Of a stretch of DNA of 64,000 bases, positions 45,484-54,162 are shown piece after piece. The notes under the pieces are model-generated. The model was not told the origin of the DNA, searched no databases, and was given only the letters and a program-made list of their open reading frames with translations. This stretch comes from Paracoccaceae bacterium (GTDB taxonomy: Bacteria > Pseudomonadota > Alphaproteobacteria > Rhodobacterales > Rhodobacteraceae). Both the position numbers and the translations under genes were made by a program. The DNA lies in NCBI GenBank assembly GCA_024742405.1, contig JANSYP010000005.1, forward strand, positions 124,001 through 188,000. The letters run 5' to 3'. Position 1 is the first letter of the stretch. Each line of letters starts with the position of its first letter.

Positions 45484-46560
45484 ATGGAATACCGTAGGCT
45501 TGGGCGCACGGGGCTGAAGGTCTCCGCGATCACGATGGGGACCTTCACGTTCGGCGGGGAAGGCGCTTTCGGGCGGACCGCGTCGCAAGGCGTGCCGGAG
45601 GCGCAGCGGCTGGTGGATCTCTGCATCGACCAGGGCGTGAACCTTTTCGACACCGCGAACATGTACTCCACCGGCACCTCCGAAGAGATCCTGGGCGAGG
45701 TGCTCGAGGGCCGTTACGACGATATCCTCGTCACCTCGAAGGCACGGATGCCGATCGGGCCGGGGCCGAATGACGAGGGCGTCTCCCGCTGGCATCTCAT
45801 TCGGGAATGCGAACGCTCGCTCAAGCGCCTGCGGACCGACCATATCGACCTCTACTACATGCATGAATGGGACGGACTGACCCCGGTCGAGGAAAAGATG
45901 GCGGCGCTCGAGACGCTCGTGCAGCAGGGGAAGGTCCGCTACACGGGCTGCTCGAACTATTCCGCCTGGCATGTGATGAAATCGCTTGCCGCCGCCAGCA
46001 CCGCGAGCCGCTTCGCCACCCAACAGATCCACTACACGATCGAAGCCCGCGAGGCGGAGTACGAGCTCCTGCCCTTGTCGGTGGATCAGGGGCTGGGTGT
46101 CCTCGTCTGGTCGCCGCTGGCCGCGGGGCTTCTGACCGGCAAGCACCGGCGCGGCGCGCCTTCCCCGGAGGGCTCACGCCAGGCCGCAGGCTGGGACGAG
46201 CCCCCGATCCGCGACGCTGAACGGCTGTGGCGGATCGTTGATGTGCTCGTGGAAATCGGAGAAGCGCATGGCGTGTCCGCCGCACAAGTGGCGCTCGCCT
46301 GGCTGCTGACCCGGCCTGCCATCGCCTCGCTCGTGGTCGGCGGCAGGACCGAGGCACAGTTCGCCGAAAACCTCCGGGCCGTCGATCTGACGCTGACCGA
46401 GGATGACCTGGCACGCCTGAACGATGTCAGCCGCCTGCCCCTGATCTACCCCTACTGGCACCAGCACAATTTCGCGCGGTCCCGGTTCACGCAGGCCGAC
46501 CAGGCGCTGCACGCGGACTATCCCGACCGGCATTATGGCGGGGAGGATCCGCTGATCTGA
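45484..46560 (+). CDS. Aldo/keto reductase
   Basis: A 358-residue TIM-barrel oxidoreductase. Catalytic residues: Asp in NLFDTANMYS with Tyr, Lys in ILVTSKARM, His in YYMHEWDG. The C-terminal NADP pocket is in VVGGRTEAQFAENL. It is of the YajO/Gre3-like group that reduces sugar aldehydes. The ATG has GGAGGAAGGA upstream. It ends the plus-strand run of the island and converges on dhaL. Confidence 0.88.
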   Translation: MEYRRLGRTGLKVSAITMGTFTFGGEGAFGRTASQGVPEAQRLVDLCIDQGVNLFDTANMYSTGTSEEILGEVLEGRYDDILVTSKARMPIGPGPNDEGVSRWHLIRECERSLKRLRTDHIDLYYMHEWDGLTPVEEKMAALETLVQQGKVRYTGCSNYSAWHVMKSLAAASTASRFATQQIHYTIEAREAEYELLPLSVDQGLGVLVWSPLAAGLLTGKHRRGAPSPEGSRQAAGWDEPPIRDAERLWRIVDVLVEIGEAHGVSAAQVALAWLLTRPAIASLVVGGRTEAQFAENLRAVDLTLTEDDLARLNDVSRLPLIYPYWHQHNFARSRFTQADQALHADYPDRHYGGEDPLI

Positions 46561-46633
46561 GCGGGGACCTCTTTTTCGCGAACCTGACCAGGCCCCCACC
46601 GGGTCTGGCGCAAAGCTCAGAAGCGCCGCGCGG

Positions 46634-47248
46634 TCAGGCCTCCCGGTTCGCCAGCGCCGCCACGATCCGGCTCATCGCGAGCATGCCGGGATCGTCGAGC
46701 CCGACGCTTTTGTCGCCAAAGATGCGGGCGCGGCCGATGGTAGCGCGTTCTCCACGGAAGGTCTCAAGCGCGTCGTTTGCCGCGGCGGCCGCAGCGTCGG
46801 CCACATCCGCCGGATCGCTCACGCCCTCCGTCGCCCGCGCCACGGCATCGAGGCTGTCGAGCACCGTTTTCCCTCCGAGCTCCGCCTTGCCGCGTGCCTG
46901 CATCTTGTCCCGCGCCGCCGCGACCAGGGCGGACACCTCGCCGGCTTCGATCGCGCTGCGCCCCTTGACCTCCTTGGCGATGGTCATGATGCCGGTCGCC
47001 AGGAGCGTGCCGTAGGACGAGCCGGAGGATTTGGTGAAGGCCTGCGCACAGGCCAAAAGCGCTTGACCCAGATCGTCGGGCAGCGCCTCCGCCTGCTCGG
47101 AGATCGCCCGCATCCCGCGGGTCATCGTCACACCGAGATCCCCGTCCCCGAGCGCCCCGTCCGCCGTGTTCAGCAGGTCGAAGTCCCGCTCCATCGCCGC
47201 GCCGAGGCGCTCCAGTCCGGTGATCAGGGCGGCCCGGTCGATTGTCAT
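46634..47248 (-). CDS. dhaL: Dihydroxyacetone kinase subunit L
   Basis: A 204-residue all-helical nucleotide-binding subunit. The metal-binding Asp cluster is GALGDGDLGVTM; SSGSSYGTLLATG and DPADVADAA follow. It carries the nucleotide for phosphorylating the substrate covalently held by DhaK. The ATG at 47248 overlaps the dhaK stop as ATGA. No DhaM or PTS gene is seen, so the pair is likely ATP-dependent. Confidence 0.9.
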   Translation of the reverse strand: MTIDRAALITGLERLGAAMERDFDLLNTADGALGDGDLGVTMTRGMRAISEQAEALPDDLGQALLACAQAFTKSSGSSYGTLLATGIMTIAKEVKGRSAIEAGEVSALVAAARDKMQARGKAELGGKTVLDSLDAVARATEGVSDPADVADAAAAAANDALETFRGERATIGRARIFGDKSVGLDDPGMLAMSRIVAALANREA

Positions 47249-48246
47249 CCAACCCTCCAGAACGCGCATTCACAGGGCGCTTTGAGGAGCGCTTCGAGCT
47301 CGTCATCGAGCTTGCAGAGCGTGAAGGACACACCGGCCATCTCCATAGACGTCGCGTAGCGGCCCACGAGCGGCATGACGATTGTCGCGCCTGCGCTCTC
47401 GAGACGGGCCTTCACGACATTGTAGAGGATGTAGAGTTCCTCCGGCGGCGTCGCCCCGAGGCTGTTGACCAGGATCGACACGCGGTCGCCGGAGGCGACG
47501 GGACTATCCGCCAGAAGCCGGTCCATCATCTCGCCGGCAATCTCGTCGGCCGCGCGCAGCTTGCCACGCCACACGCCCGGCTCCCCGTGGATGCCCATCC
47601 CCATCTCGATCTCGTCCTCGGCGATCTCGAATGTCGGCTTGCCCGCTTGGGGCACGGTGCAGGGCGAAAGCGCCACCCCGATCGAGCGACACGCATCCGC
47701 CGCCTTCTGGGCGACGGCGGTCACGCCATCCAGGTCCCGCCCCTCCTCCGCCGCTGCGCCCGCGATCTTGAAGGCATAGACCATACCGGCGACGCCGCGC
47801 CGCTTCTCGGCTTCTTCGGGCGGCGCGGACGCGACATCATCCGCCAGCAAAACAGTCGTGCAGGTGATATCGTCGAACTCGACCAGATCGCCTGCCATGT
47901 CGAAATTCATCACGTCCCCGCCGTAGTTGCCGTAGAGGCGCAGGACCCCGGCCCCGCTGTCGGCGGCCCGGATCGCATCGGCCATCTGTTCGGCGGACGG
48001 AGAGGCGAAGACGTCCCCGATCGCGCAGGCATCCAGAAGACCTGCCCCGACATAACCGGCAAAGACCGGCAGGTGGCCCGAACCACCGCCCGTGACGATC
48101 CCCACCTTGCCCGCTTTGCCGGCGGTGGCGCGCGCAACGACCTTCCCGCTGTCTCCGTGCAGCCGGTAATACTCCGGATGTGCTGCGGTGAGCCCGGCGA
48201 GCATTTCGTCCACGTAGGCCTCTGGGGCGTTCAGGATCTTCTTCAT
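47245..48246 (-). CDS. dhaK: Dihydroxyacetone kinase subunit K
   Basis: A 333-residue substrate-binding subunit. VTGGGSGHLPVFAGYVG is the family hallmark and the substrate-binding His lies in MGMGIHGEPGV. It binds short ketoses as hemiaminals; beyond dihydroxyacetone, relatives act on erythruloses. It is downstream of an ABC importer in the same orientation, implying that it phosphorylates the imported sugar or a product of it. Confidence 0.9.
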   Translation of the reverse strand: MKKILNAPEAYVDEMLAGLTAAHPEYYRLHGDSGKVVARATAGKAGKVGIVTGGGSGHLPVFAGYVGAGLLDACAIGDVFASPSAEQMADAIRAADSGAGVLRLYGNYGGDVMNFDMAGDLVEFDDITCTTVLLADDVASAPPEEAEKRRGVAGMVYAFKIAGAAAEEGRDLDGVTAVAQKAADACRSIGVALSPCTVPQAGKPTFEIAEDEIEMGMGIHGEPGVWRGKLRAADEIAGEMMDRLLADSPVASGDRVSILVNSLGATPPEELYILYNVVKARLESAGATIVMPLVGRYATSMEMAGVSFTLCKLDDELEALLKAPCECAFWRVG

Positions 48247-48261
48247 ATCGTGTCCTCCCTT

Positions 48262-49284
48262 TCAGCCGGTCTTGGCCGGCTTTCGGCCGGCCCTCAGGCC
48301 TGCCCAGTTGGTCGTGTTGATCACCATCACAAGGAGCAGAAGGGCGCCCCAGATCAGCTCACGCGCAAAGTTTGAAACCTGCAGCATGTTCAATCCCGAA
48401 GACAGAAACTGCATCGACAGCACGGCCAGGACGACGCCGATCACCCGGCCGTATCCGCCATAGGGATTCACCCCGCCCAGCACCGCGATGAGGACGGCCA
48501 GCAGCAGGTAGCTCGACCCGTAGTCCGCCTTGGCCGAGTTCGCCCGGGACATGATCACCATCCCCGCCACCGCGGAGAACATGCCCGCGATCACGTAGAC
48601 GCGGAGCAGGATTCGGTCGATATCGATCGCGGCATAGAGCGCGGCCAGCGGGTTCGCGCCATACATCGTCACCCGCAGGCCGAACCCGGTCCGGGTGAGC
48701 AAGATGTGCAGGGCAATCGCGAGCACCGCGAACAGGATCAGCGGCACCGGGACAAACCAGATCGTGGAGTTCCCGATCACGGACACGATGTCGGGAAAGC
48801 CCATCACGGCGCTGCCGCCCGTCATCGCCACCGCGAACCCGGTAAAGACCAGACCGGACCCCAGTGTCGCGAGGATCGGCGGCAGACCGAGACGGGTCAC
48901 GAGGATCCCGTTGAAAAACCCCGCCGCCGCGCCCACGGCCAACGAGGCCACGAGCGCCACGGCCAACCACATCACCGCCACGATGCCCGTTGCTTCGGGC
49001 CCCGCGAGCGAGGTCAGGATCGCCGCCGCGATCACGGCCGACAGGTTCGCGACACCGACGACGGACAGGTCGATCCCCCCGGTTGTCATCGTGATCGTCA
49101 TCGCGAGCGCGAGGATCGCGAACTCGGGGAACTGAAAGGCCATGGAGGTCAGGTTCTGCGCCGACAGGAACCGGTCGGGCGACAGCACTGCCATCAGAGC
49201 AAAGACCAGCACGGCAATGATCGCGAGCCGGAACTCGGGCGCCTGGCTCAGGGTCATCTCGGTGCGTGATCCGGATCCACTCAT
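48262..49284 (-). CDS. CUT2-type ABC permease (RbsC-like)
   Basis: A 340-residue polytopic permease. TGGIDLSVVGVANLSAVI is the RbsC-family signature, and NPYGGYGRVIGVVLAVLSMQ is near the C-terminus. It works with the second permease 10 bases upstream. Confidence 0.88.
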   Translation of the reverse strand: MSGSGSRTEMTLSQAPEFRLAIIAVLVFALMAVLSPDRFLSAQNLTSMAFQFPEFAILALAMTITMTTGGIDLSVVGVANLSAVIAAAILTSLAGPEATGIVAVMWLAVALVASLAVGAAAGFFNGILVTRLGLPPILATLGSGLVFTGFAVAMTGGSAVMGFPDIVSVIGNSTIWFVPVPLILFAVLAIALHILLTRTGFGLRVTMYGANPLAALYAAIDIDRILLRVYVIAGMFSAVAGMVIMSRANSAKADYGSSYLLLAVLIAVLGGVNPYGGYGRVIGVVLAVLSMQFLSSGLNMLQVSNFARELIWGALLLLVMVINTTNWAGLRAGRKPAKTG

Positions 49285-49294
49285 CGCGATCTCC

Positions 49295-50296
49295 CTAACC
49301 TGCCCGTGCCGCGGCGCGTTTGGCCTGATAGGCGGGCAGGCCCGTGCCCAGAAGGATCAGCGCCCCGATTGTGACCGATTGCCAGGTGGATGGGATGCCG
49401 ATCACGATCAGGCTGTTTTGTACGAGCACGATCAATGCCACGCCCAGAAGCGTTCCGGTAATCGTCCCGTATCCCCCGATCAGGCGCGCGCCGCCCAGCA
49501 CCACGGCGGCGATGACCGACAACTCGAGCCCAACGAGGCTGAAAGGGTCCGCCATCCGCCCCATCGATCCGTGGAGGATGCCGGCAAGCCCCGCCAGGGC
49601 GCCAACGTAAACATAGACGAAGAACTGCGTTCGGCGGACGTCGATCCCCAGCCGCCGCGCGCTTTCGACCGAGCCGCCGAGCGCAAAGATCGACCGGCCG
49701 AGCATCGTCTTGTGCAGGATGAACGCGGTCAGCAGGATCACCCCCAGCAATGCCGCGAGCGACCAGGGAAGCGCGTAGAAATCTCCGCTCTCCGTTGTCC
49801 CCCGCGCGATCATCATGCGGGAGAACTCGCGCATGTCGGGCGGCAGGGCCGAGATCCGGTCGGAGCCCACGAAGGTCAGCAGGAAACCGCGGAATACCGA
49901 CAGCGTCCCCAGGGTCACGATCAGCGTGGGCAGGCCGAAAATCGCGATAAATGTGCCGTTGATCGCGCCGAGGAGCGCCCCGAACCCTATGGAAAGGGCA
50001 AAGATCAACGGCCAGGGCATATCTGGCCAGACCGCCAGCGACAGCTTCGTCGTCATATACATGGCCGAGACGGCGACCGCGGTGAAACTCACGTCGATCC
50101 CGCCCGAAATTAGCACCAGCATGCAGCCGATTGCCAGAATTCCCAGCACGATCGATGCGCGCAGCAGGTCGGAGAGCGTGGTCACCGTGAAGAAGTTGGG
50201 GTCAGACAGCGTTGCCACAATACAGAACAGGACGATGACGAGGGCCACCAAGGCCTCATTCCGGGCCAGAAGCTCTTTCCAGCGGTCGCTCATCAT
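49295..50296 (-). CDS. CUT2-type ABC permease (RbsC-like)
   Basis: A 333-residue permease with SGGIDVSFTAVAVSAMYM and GGSVESARRLGIDVRRTQF, typical of the RbsC family. It overlaps the ATPase gene by 4 bases. Two different permeases imply a heterodimeric channel, as in AI-2 and rhamnose importers. Confidence 0.88.
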   Translation of the reverse strand: MMSDRWKELLARNEALVALVIVLFCIVATLSDPNFFTVTTLSDLLRASIVLGILAIGCMLVLISGGIDVSFTAVAVSAMYMTTKLSLAVWPDMPWPLIFALSIGFGALLGAINGTFIAIFGLPTLIVTLGTLSVFRGFLLTFVGSDRISALPPDMREFSRMMIARGTTESGDFYALPWSLAALLGVILLTAFILHKTMLGRSIFALGGSVESARRLGIDVRRTQFFVYVYVGALAGLAGILHGSMGRMADPFSLVGLELSVIAAVVLGGARLIGGYGTITGTLLGVALIVLVQNSLIVIGIPSTWQSVTIGALILLGTGLPAYQAKRAAARAG

Positions 50297-51789
50297 GACG
50301 TCAGCTTCTGCGAGAGGACGTCCTCGCTGATTTTGCCACCGGCAAACTCGTCTGTCATAGCGCCGCCTTTCATCACGAGGATCCGGTGACAGGTGGCCAG
50401 CAGTTCCGGCAGGTCATCAGAAATTACGATCACGCCCAGCCCCTGGTGCCCAAGGTCCCGGATGATGTCGTGGATCTCTGCCTTGGAGCCGACATCGACC
50501 CCCACGCTCGGCCCGTTCAGGATCAGCAGGCGCGGCGCACGCGCCATCCAGCGTGCCAGTGCGACGCGCTGCTGGTTTCCGCCCGAGAGCGACTGGACCG
50601 GCGCCGTGATGGACGGCGTCTTGACCTTCAGGCGCGTCAGCCAGTCCGCGGCCTCGTCAACCAAGCCGCGCAAATCGAGGAACCCGTTCCGCTCATGCTC
50701 CTGCAGCCGCCCTACGGCCACATTGCGCAGGATCGATTGGGTCAGGAACAGTCCTTCGGTCAGCCGGTCCTCCGGCACATAGCCGATCCGCGCCTCGGCG
50801 GAGGCGATCGGATCTCCCAACGGGACCTCTTCGCCATCGACGACGATGCGGCCTGAATCCGGAGCGACGAGGCCAAACAGCGCCTTGGCGAGAGAGGTGC
50901 GTCCGCTGCCGAGCAGCCCGGTGATGCCCAGCACCTCGCCCGTCTGCATCGAAAAGCTGATGTCCCGGAAGGATCCTTGCTTCTGAAGGTTCTCGACGGA
51001 CAGGAGCATCTCCCCCGAGCCGTCGAACGCACCCGGAGACGCTTCAGCCACATCGCGCCCGGTCATGTGACGCGTCAGCGAGGCGGCATCGAACTCTGCC
51101 GCGTCGCCCTCGGCCACCTTCTTCCCATTGCGCAGCACGACGACGCGCTCGCTGACCGCCAGCACCTCGGCCAGCTTGTGGCTGACAAAGATCACGGCAA
51201 CGCCCTGCTCCTTCAGGACGCGGATGATGTCGAGCAGGACCGTGACCTCCTTGCCTGTCAGGGCGGTCGTCGGTTCGTCCATGATGATGAGGCGCGCCTC
51301 GCAAGCGAGCGCCCGGCAGATCGCGACGAGCTGTTTGTGCGCCACGGGCAGCGTTTCCAGCTTCGCGTTCAACGGGATGTCGACGCCGATCCGGTGGAGC
51401 ATCCGCTGTGCCACCGCGCGGGCATGGCGCCGGCTGTAGATCCTCCTGCCTTCTGTCAGCTCGTTGGCAAAGGCGATGTTCTCCGCCACGCTCAGGTTCG
51501 GGAACAGCGAGAAATCCTGGAATATTACCAGCACGCCCGCCGCCGTGGCATCGCGCGGTGTGTGGCCCGTCATCAATTCGCCGCCGATCCGGATCTCTCC
51601 GTCGGAGGCGGGTTCGACGCCGGACAGGATCTTGATCAGCGTCGATTTCCCGCTCCCGTTCTCACCGGCAAGGCAAATGGCCTCGCCGGGGTGGACGGTG
51701 AAATCGACACCATCCAAGGCGGTCACGCCGGCATAGTGCTTGGTTACGCCCGTCATCTCGACGAAGGCGGGGGTGTCGGGCGCTTGCAT
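50293..51789 (-). CDS. CUT2-type sugar ABC ATPase (RbsA-like, two NBDs)
   Basis: A 498-residue protein of two fused ABC domains. The first is intact: GENGSGKSTLIK, then LIIMDEPTTAL. The second has the degenerate Walker A GLLGSGRTSLAK but a full signature SLSGGNQQRVALARW, as is normal for RbsA-type ATPases. It drives the two downstream permeases. Confidence 0.92.
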   Translation of the reverse strand: MQAPDTPAFVEMTGVTKHYAGVTALDGVDFTVHPGEAICLAGENGSGKSTLIKILSGVEPASDGEIRIGGELMTGHTPRDATAAGVLVIFQDFSLFPNLSVAENIAFANELTEGRRIYSRRHARAVAQRMLHRIGVDIPLNAKLETLPVAHKQLVAICRALACEARLIIMDEPTTALTGKEVTVLLDIIRVLKEQGVAVIFVSHKLAEVLAVSERVVVLRNGKKVAEGDAAEFDAASLTRHMTGRDVAEASPGAFDGSGEMLLSVENLQKQGSFRDISFSMQTGEVLGITGLLGSGRTSLAKALFGLVAPDSGRIVVDGEEVPLGDPIASAEARIGYVPEDRLTEGLFLTQSILRNVAVGRLQEHERNGFLDLRGLVDEAADWLTRLKVKTPSITAPVQSLSGGNQQRVALARWMARAPRLLILNGPSVGVDVGSKAEIHDIIRDLGHQGLGVIVISDDLPELLATCHRILVMKGGAMTDEFAGGKISEDVLSQKLTS

Positions 51790-51817
51790 GGCGGGCCGGG
51801 TCTTTCGCGGAGTGGGA

Positions 51818-51842
51818 AGCGCGGCAGCCTCGCCGCCGCGCT
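51818..51842 (-). other. Intercistronic hairpin after the CUT2 binding protein
   Basis: AGCGCGGC and GCCGCGCT form a perfect 8-bp stem with a 9-base loop, between the binding-protein stop and the ATPase start. There is no T-tract. It mirrors the hairpin after the binding protein of the other importer and may likewise favour excess binding protein. Confidence 0.55.
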
Positions 51843-51860
51843 CGGTCAGTCGTCAGCCGG

Positions 51861-52844
51861 TCAGAACGGGTACTCTGCCATGTTGTCGGCGTTCACGTTC
51901 ACCCAAGCCTGGCCGTAGACGACTTTGCCGTCGAGCGAGACATTCTCGTAACCCGGCAGACCCAGATCCATACCGTCGGTCACTTCCTCGCCGTCCATCA
52001 CCATCTGCGCGATCTTGTTCATCGCATAGCCGGCGACCGACGGGTCCCAGAACCCGATCCCGTCCACGGCACCGGTTTCAAGGTACTGGCCGGCGATGGA
52101 AGGCAGCGATGTGCCAAAGACGCAGGTGTCGTCCTCCATACCGCGCTCCTCGATGGCGAGACCGATGCCGGCCACGTCAGTCGATGCCGAGCCCTGCATG
52201 CCTTTCACGTTCGGGAAGGCACGCAGCACTTCCTGCGCCTTTTCATACGCGTTCTGGGAATCGTCGAAGGTCTCGTTCTTGTCGCCCACCAGCGTCATGT
52301 TGGGGTAGTTGGCCTCCTGATGCGCGATCGCTCCATCGACCCACTGATTGTGCGTCTGCGAGGTAAGTGATCCGACGAACACCGCATACTCGCCCTCGCC
52401 ACCCATGCAGGTCGCAAGCTGCTCCATGAGGTTGGCGCCGAAATCCTCGTTCACGAAGGCCTCGAGATCGTAAGAGGTGTTTTGCTGGCTGGCGGCCTCA
52501 TGGGTGACAACCGTGATGCCCGCCTCCATAGCCCGGCCCAGCACCGGCTCCAGTGCCTCGGGGGACATCGGAACGACGGCCAACGCATCGACACCCTGGG
52601 CAATCATGTCCTCGATCAGCGCGGCTTGCTGCTGCGGGTCCGCCTGCGCGGGGCCAACCTGGAACGCATTCGTACCGGTGTCTTCGGCGTACTGATTCAC
52701 GCCCTCTTCCATGCGGTTGAACCACTGGATGCCTGCGATCTTGACGACCGTGGCGATCGACGTGTCATCGTCACTCGCGACAGTCGCAATCGGCAGGGTT
52801 GCAGCGACAGCGGCAACGGCCAGAATGGATACGGTTGTCTTCAT
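51861..52844 (-). CDS. CUT2-type periplasmic sugar-binding protein
   Basis: A 327-residue periplasmic binding protein with a signal peptide ([17 protein letters not shown]). The fold matches the LsrB/RhaS branch ([20 protein letters not shown], then [19 protein letters not shown], with [17 protein letters not shown]). The ATG at 52844 follows GGGAGGAAG. It is first in the importer-DhaKL operon and divergent from a SorC-type regulator. Confidence 0.9.
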   Translation of the reverse strand: MKTTVSILAVAAVAATLPIATVASDDDTSIATVVKIAGIQWFNRMEEGVNQYAEDTGTNAFQVGPAQADPQQQAALIEDMIAQGVDALAVVPMSPEALEPVLGRAMEAGITVVTHEAASQQNTSYDLEAFVNEDFGANLMEQLATCMGGEGEYAVFVGSLTSQTHNQWVDGAIAHQEANYPNMTLVGDKNETFDDSQNAYEKAQEVLRAFPNVKGMQGSASTDVAGIGLAIEERGMEDDTCVFGTSLPSIAGQYLETGAVDGIGFWDPSVAGYAMNKIAQMVMDGEEVTDGMDLGLPGYENVSLDGKVVYGQAWVNVNADNMAEYPF

Positions 52845-53005
52845 GGTCTTCCTCCCTTGGCCCGCTCTTTGGCGGAATAATTGACCCGACCACAGGAAAA
52901 CCCCGCCGGGCGATTGCATCGTCTTGGCCCCTCACAGGACCGCCGGGCCCCCAAGCCCCCGCCGCGTTCGGCGCCGACGTGGCGAGCCCTCTCCCGCGCT
53001 GACAA

Positions 53006-53022
53006 CACTTGTGCAGCAAGTG
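53006..53022. promoter_or_regulatory. Candidate SorC-type operator
   Basis: CACTTG-TGCAG-CAAGTG is a perfect 6-bp dyad in the region between the divergent binding-protein and regulator genes, the expected place for an operator controlling both. Confidence 0.5.
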
Positions 53023-53139
53023 CACGTATGTGACTTTATGGCGTGGTGAGGGGCGGTCAAGCTGTTTTCAGGCCGTTTTTCCAATCAACTGTGGGAGGGC
53101 AATTCGCTGCTGACCGGCAATCGTCAGGACGAGGACGTC

Positions 53140-54063
53140 GTGCAGGCCGCGTGGCTCTACTATGTTGGTAATCTCAGCCAACAGGAGGTGAGCGACCGGC
53201 TTGGGATCTCGCGGTTCAAGGTCAACCGAATGCTTGCCGATGCCCGAGAAAAGGGACTGGTGCGTATCGCGGTCGAGCACCGCACTTCGCCGATGCTCGA
53301 CCTGGCCGATCGGCTGTCAGAGCTCTTCGAATTGCGAGAGGTGCAGGTTGCGCCCATACCAGTCCCGACGCCGGACCATGGATACGAGCGCACGGCGGTC
53401 GGCATCCTCGCGGCCTCCTACCTGGCGCGGATCGGCGCGGGCGACACGCCGCTGGTGATCGGGGTCGGCTGGGGGCGGACACTGTCGGCAATGGCCGACA
53501 ACCTCACGGGGCTCGCCAATCGCAACCTGACGTTTGTGTCGCTCATGGGCTCGGTCAGCCACGCGTCGCGCACCGCTCCGGGTGATATCTGCGTCCGACT
53601 CGCCACGCAGACCGGAGGACGGGCGATGCTTCTGCCCGCGCCCTTCGTGGCCGACAGCGCCGAGGCCTGTGCGACCATCCTCGAGCAACGTCTGGTGCGC
53701 GAGACCCTGACTTCCGCGCGCGAAGCGAGCCACGCCCTGATGAGCGTCGGAGAATGCCGCGACGGGGGGATCCTTTTCCAAGACGGCCTCTTCAGCCCCG
53801 ACCAGCTGGCCGAACTCAAACAGAGCGGTGTCGTCGGAGATTGCTGTGGTGTGTTCTACACATCAGACGGTGCTGTGGCAGACATTGCCCTGAACCGCTG
53901 CACGCCCTGCGTTAAACCAAACGAGATGGGTGCGATGGACGTCACAATCACCGCGGGCGGCGCGTCCAAGGCAGCTGTAACCCTCGCCGTTCTGCGCGCG
54001 GGGTTCGCGGACCGGCTTCTCCTCGACGAAACACTTGCCCGCGCGATCCTCGACGCGGTGTGA
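53140..54063 (+). CDS. SorC/DeoR-type sugar-binding regulator
   Basis: A 307-residue regulator from GTG 53140. HTH: AWLYYVGNLSQQEVSDRLGI, then SRFKVNRMLADAREKGLVRI; the SorC effector domain follows (VIGVGWGRTLSAMADNL). Relatives have about ten residues before AAWLYY. In-frame CTG codons at 53107 and 53110, behind a GGGAGGG ribosome-binding sequence, would supply them (LTGNRQDEDVV), so the true start may be CTG. It probably senses the sugar brought in by the divergent importer. Confidence 0.85.
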   Translation: MQAAWLYYVGNLSQQEVSDRLGISRFKVNRMLADAREKGLVRIAVEHRTSPMLDLADRLSELFELREVQVAPIPVPTPDHGYERTAVGILAASYLARIGAGDTPLVIGVGWGRTLSAMADNLTGLANRNLTFVSLMGSVSHASRTAPGDICVRLATQTGGRAMLLPAPFVADSAEACATILEQRLVRETLTSAREASHALMSVGECRDGGILFQDGLFSPDQLAELKQSGVVGDCCGVFYTSDGAVADIALNRCTPCVKPNEMGAMDVTITAGGASKAAVTLAVLRAGFADRLLLDETLARAILDAV

Positions 54064-54162
54064 CCCCCCGGGTCGCGGTCGCGCCGCTCCATGTCTGTCG
54101 GTCGGGCAGACCTCAAGACGCAGTTCAGCGGCAGATCGAGCGGTCTTGCGCTTCTTCAGCCG

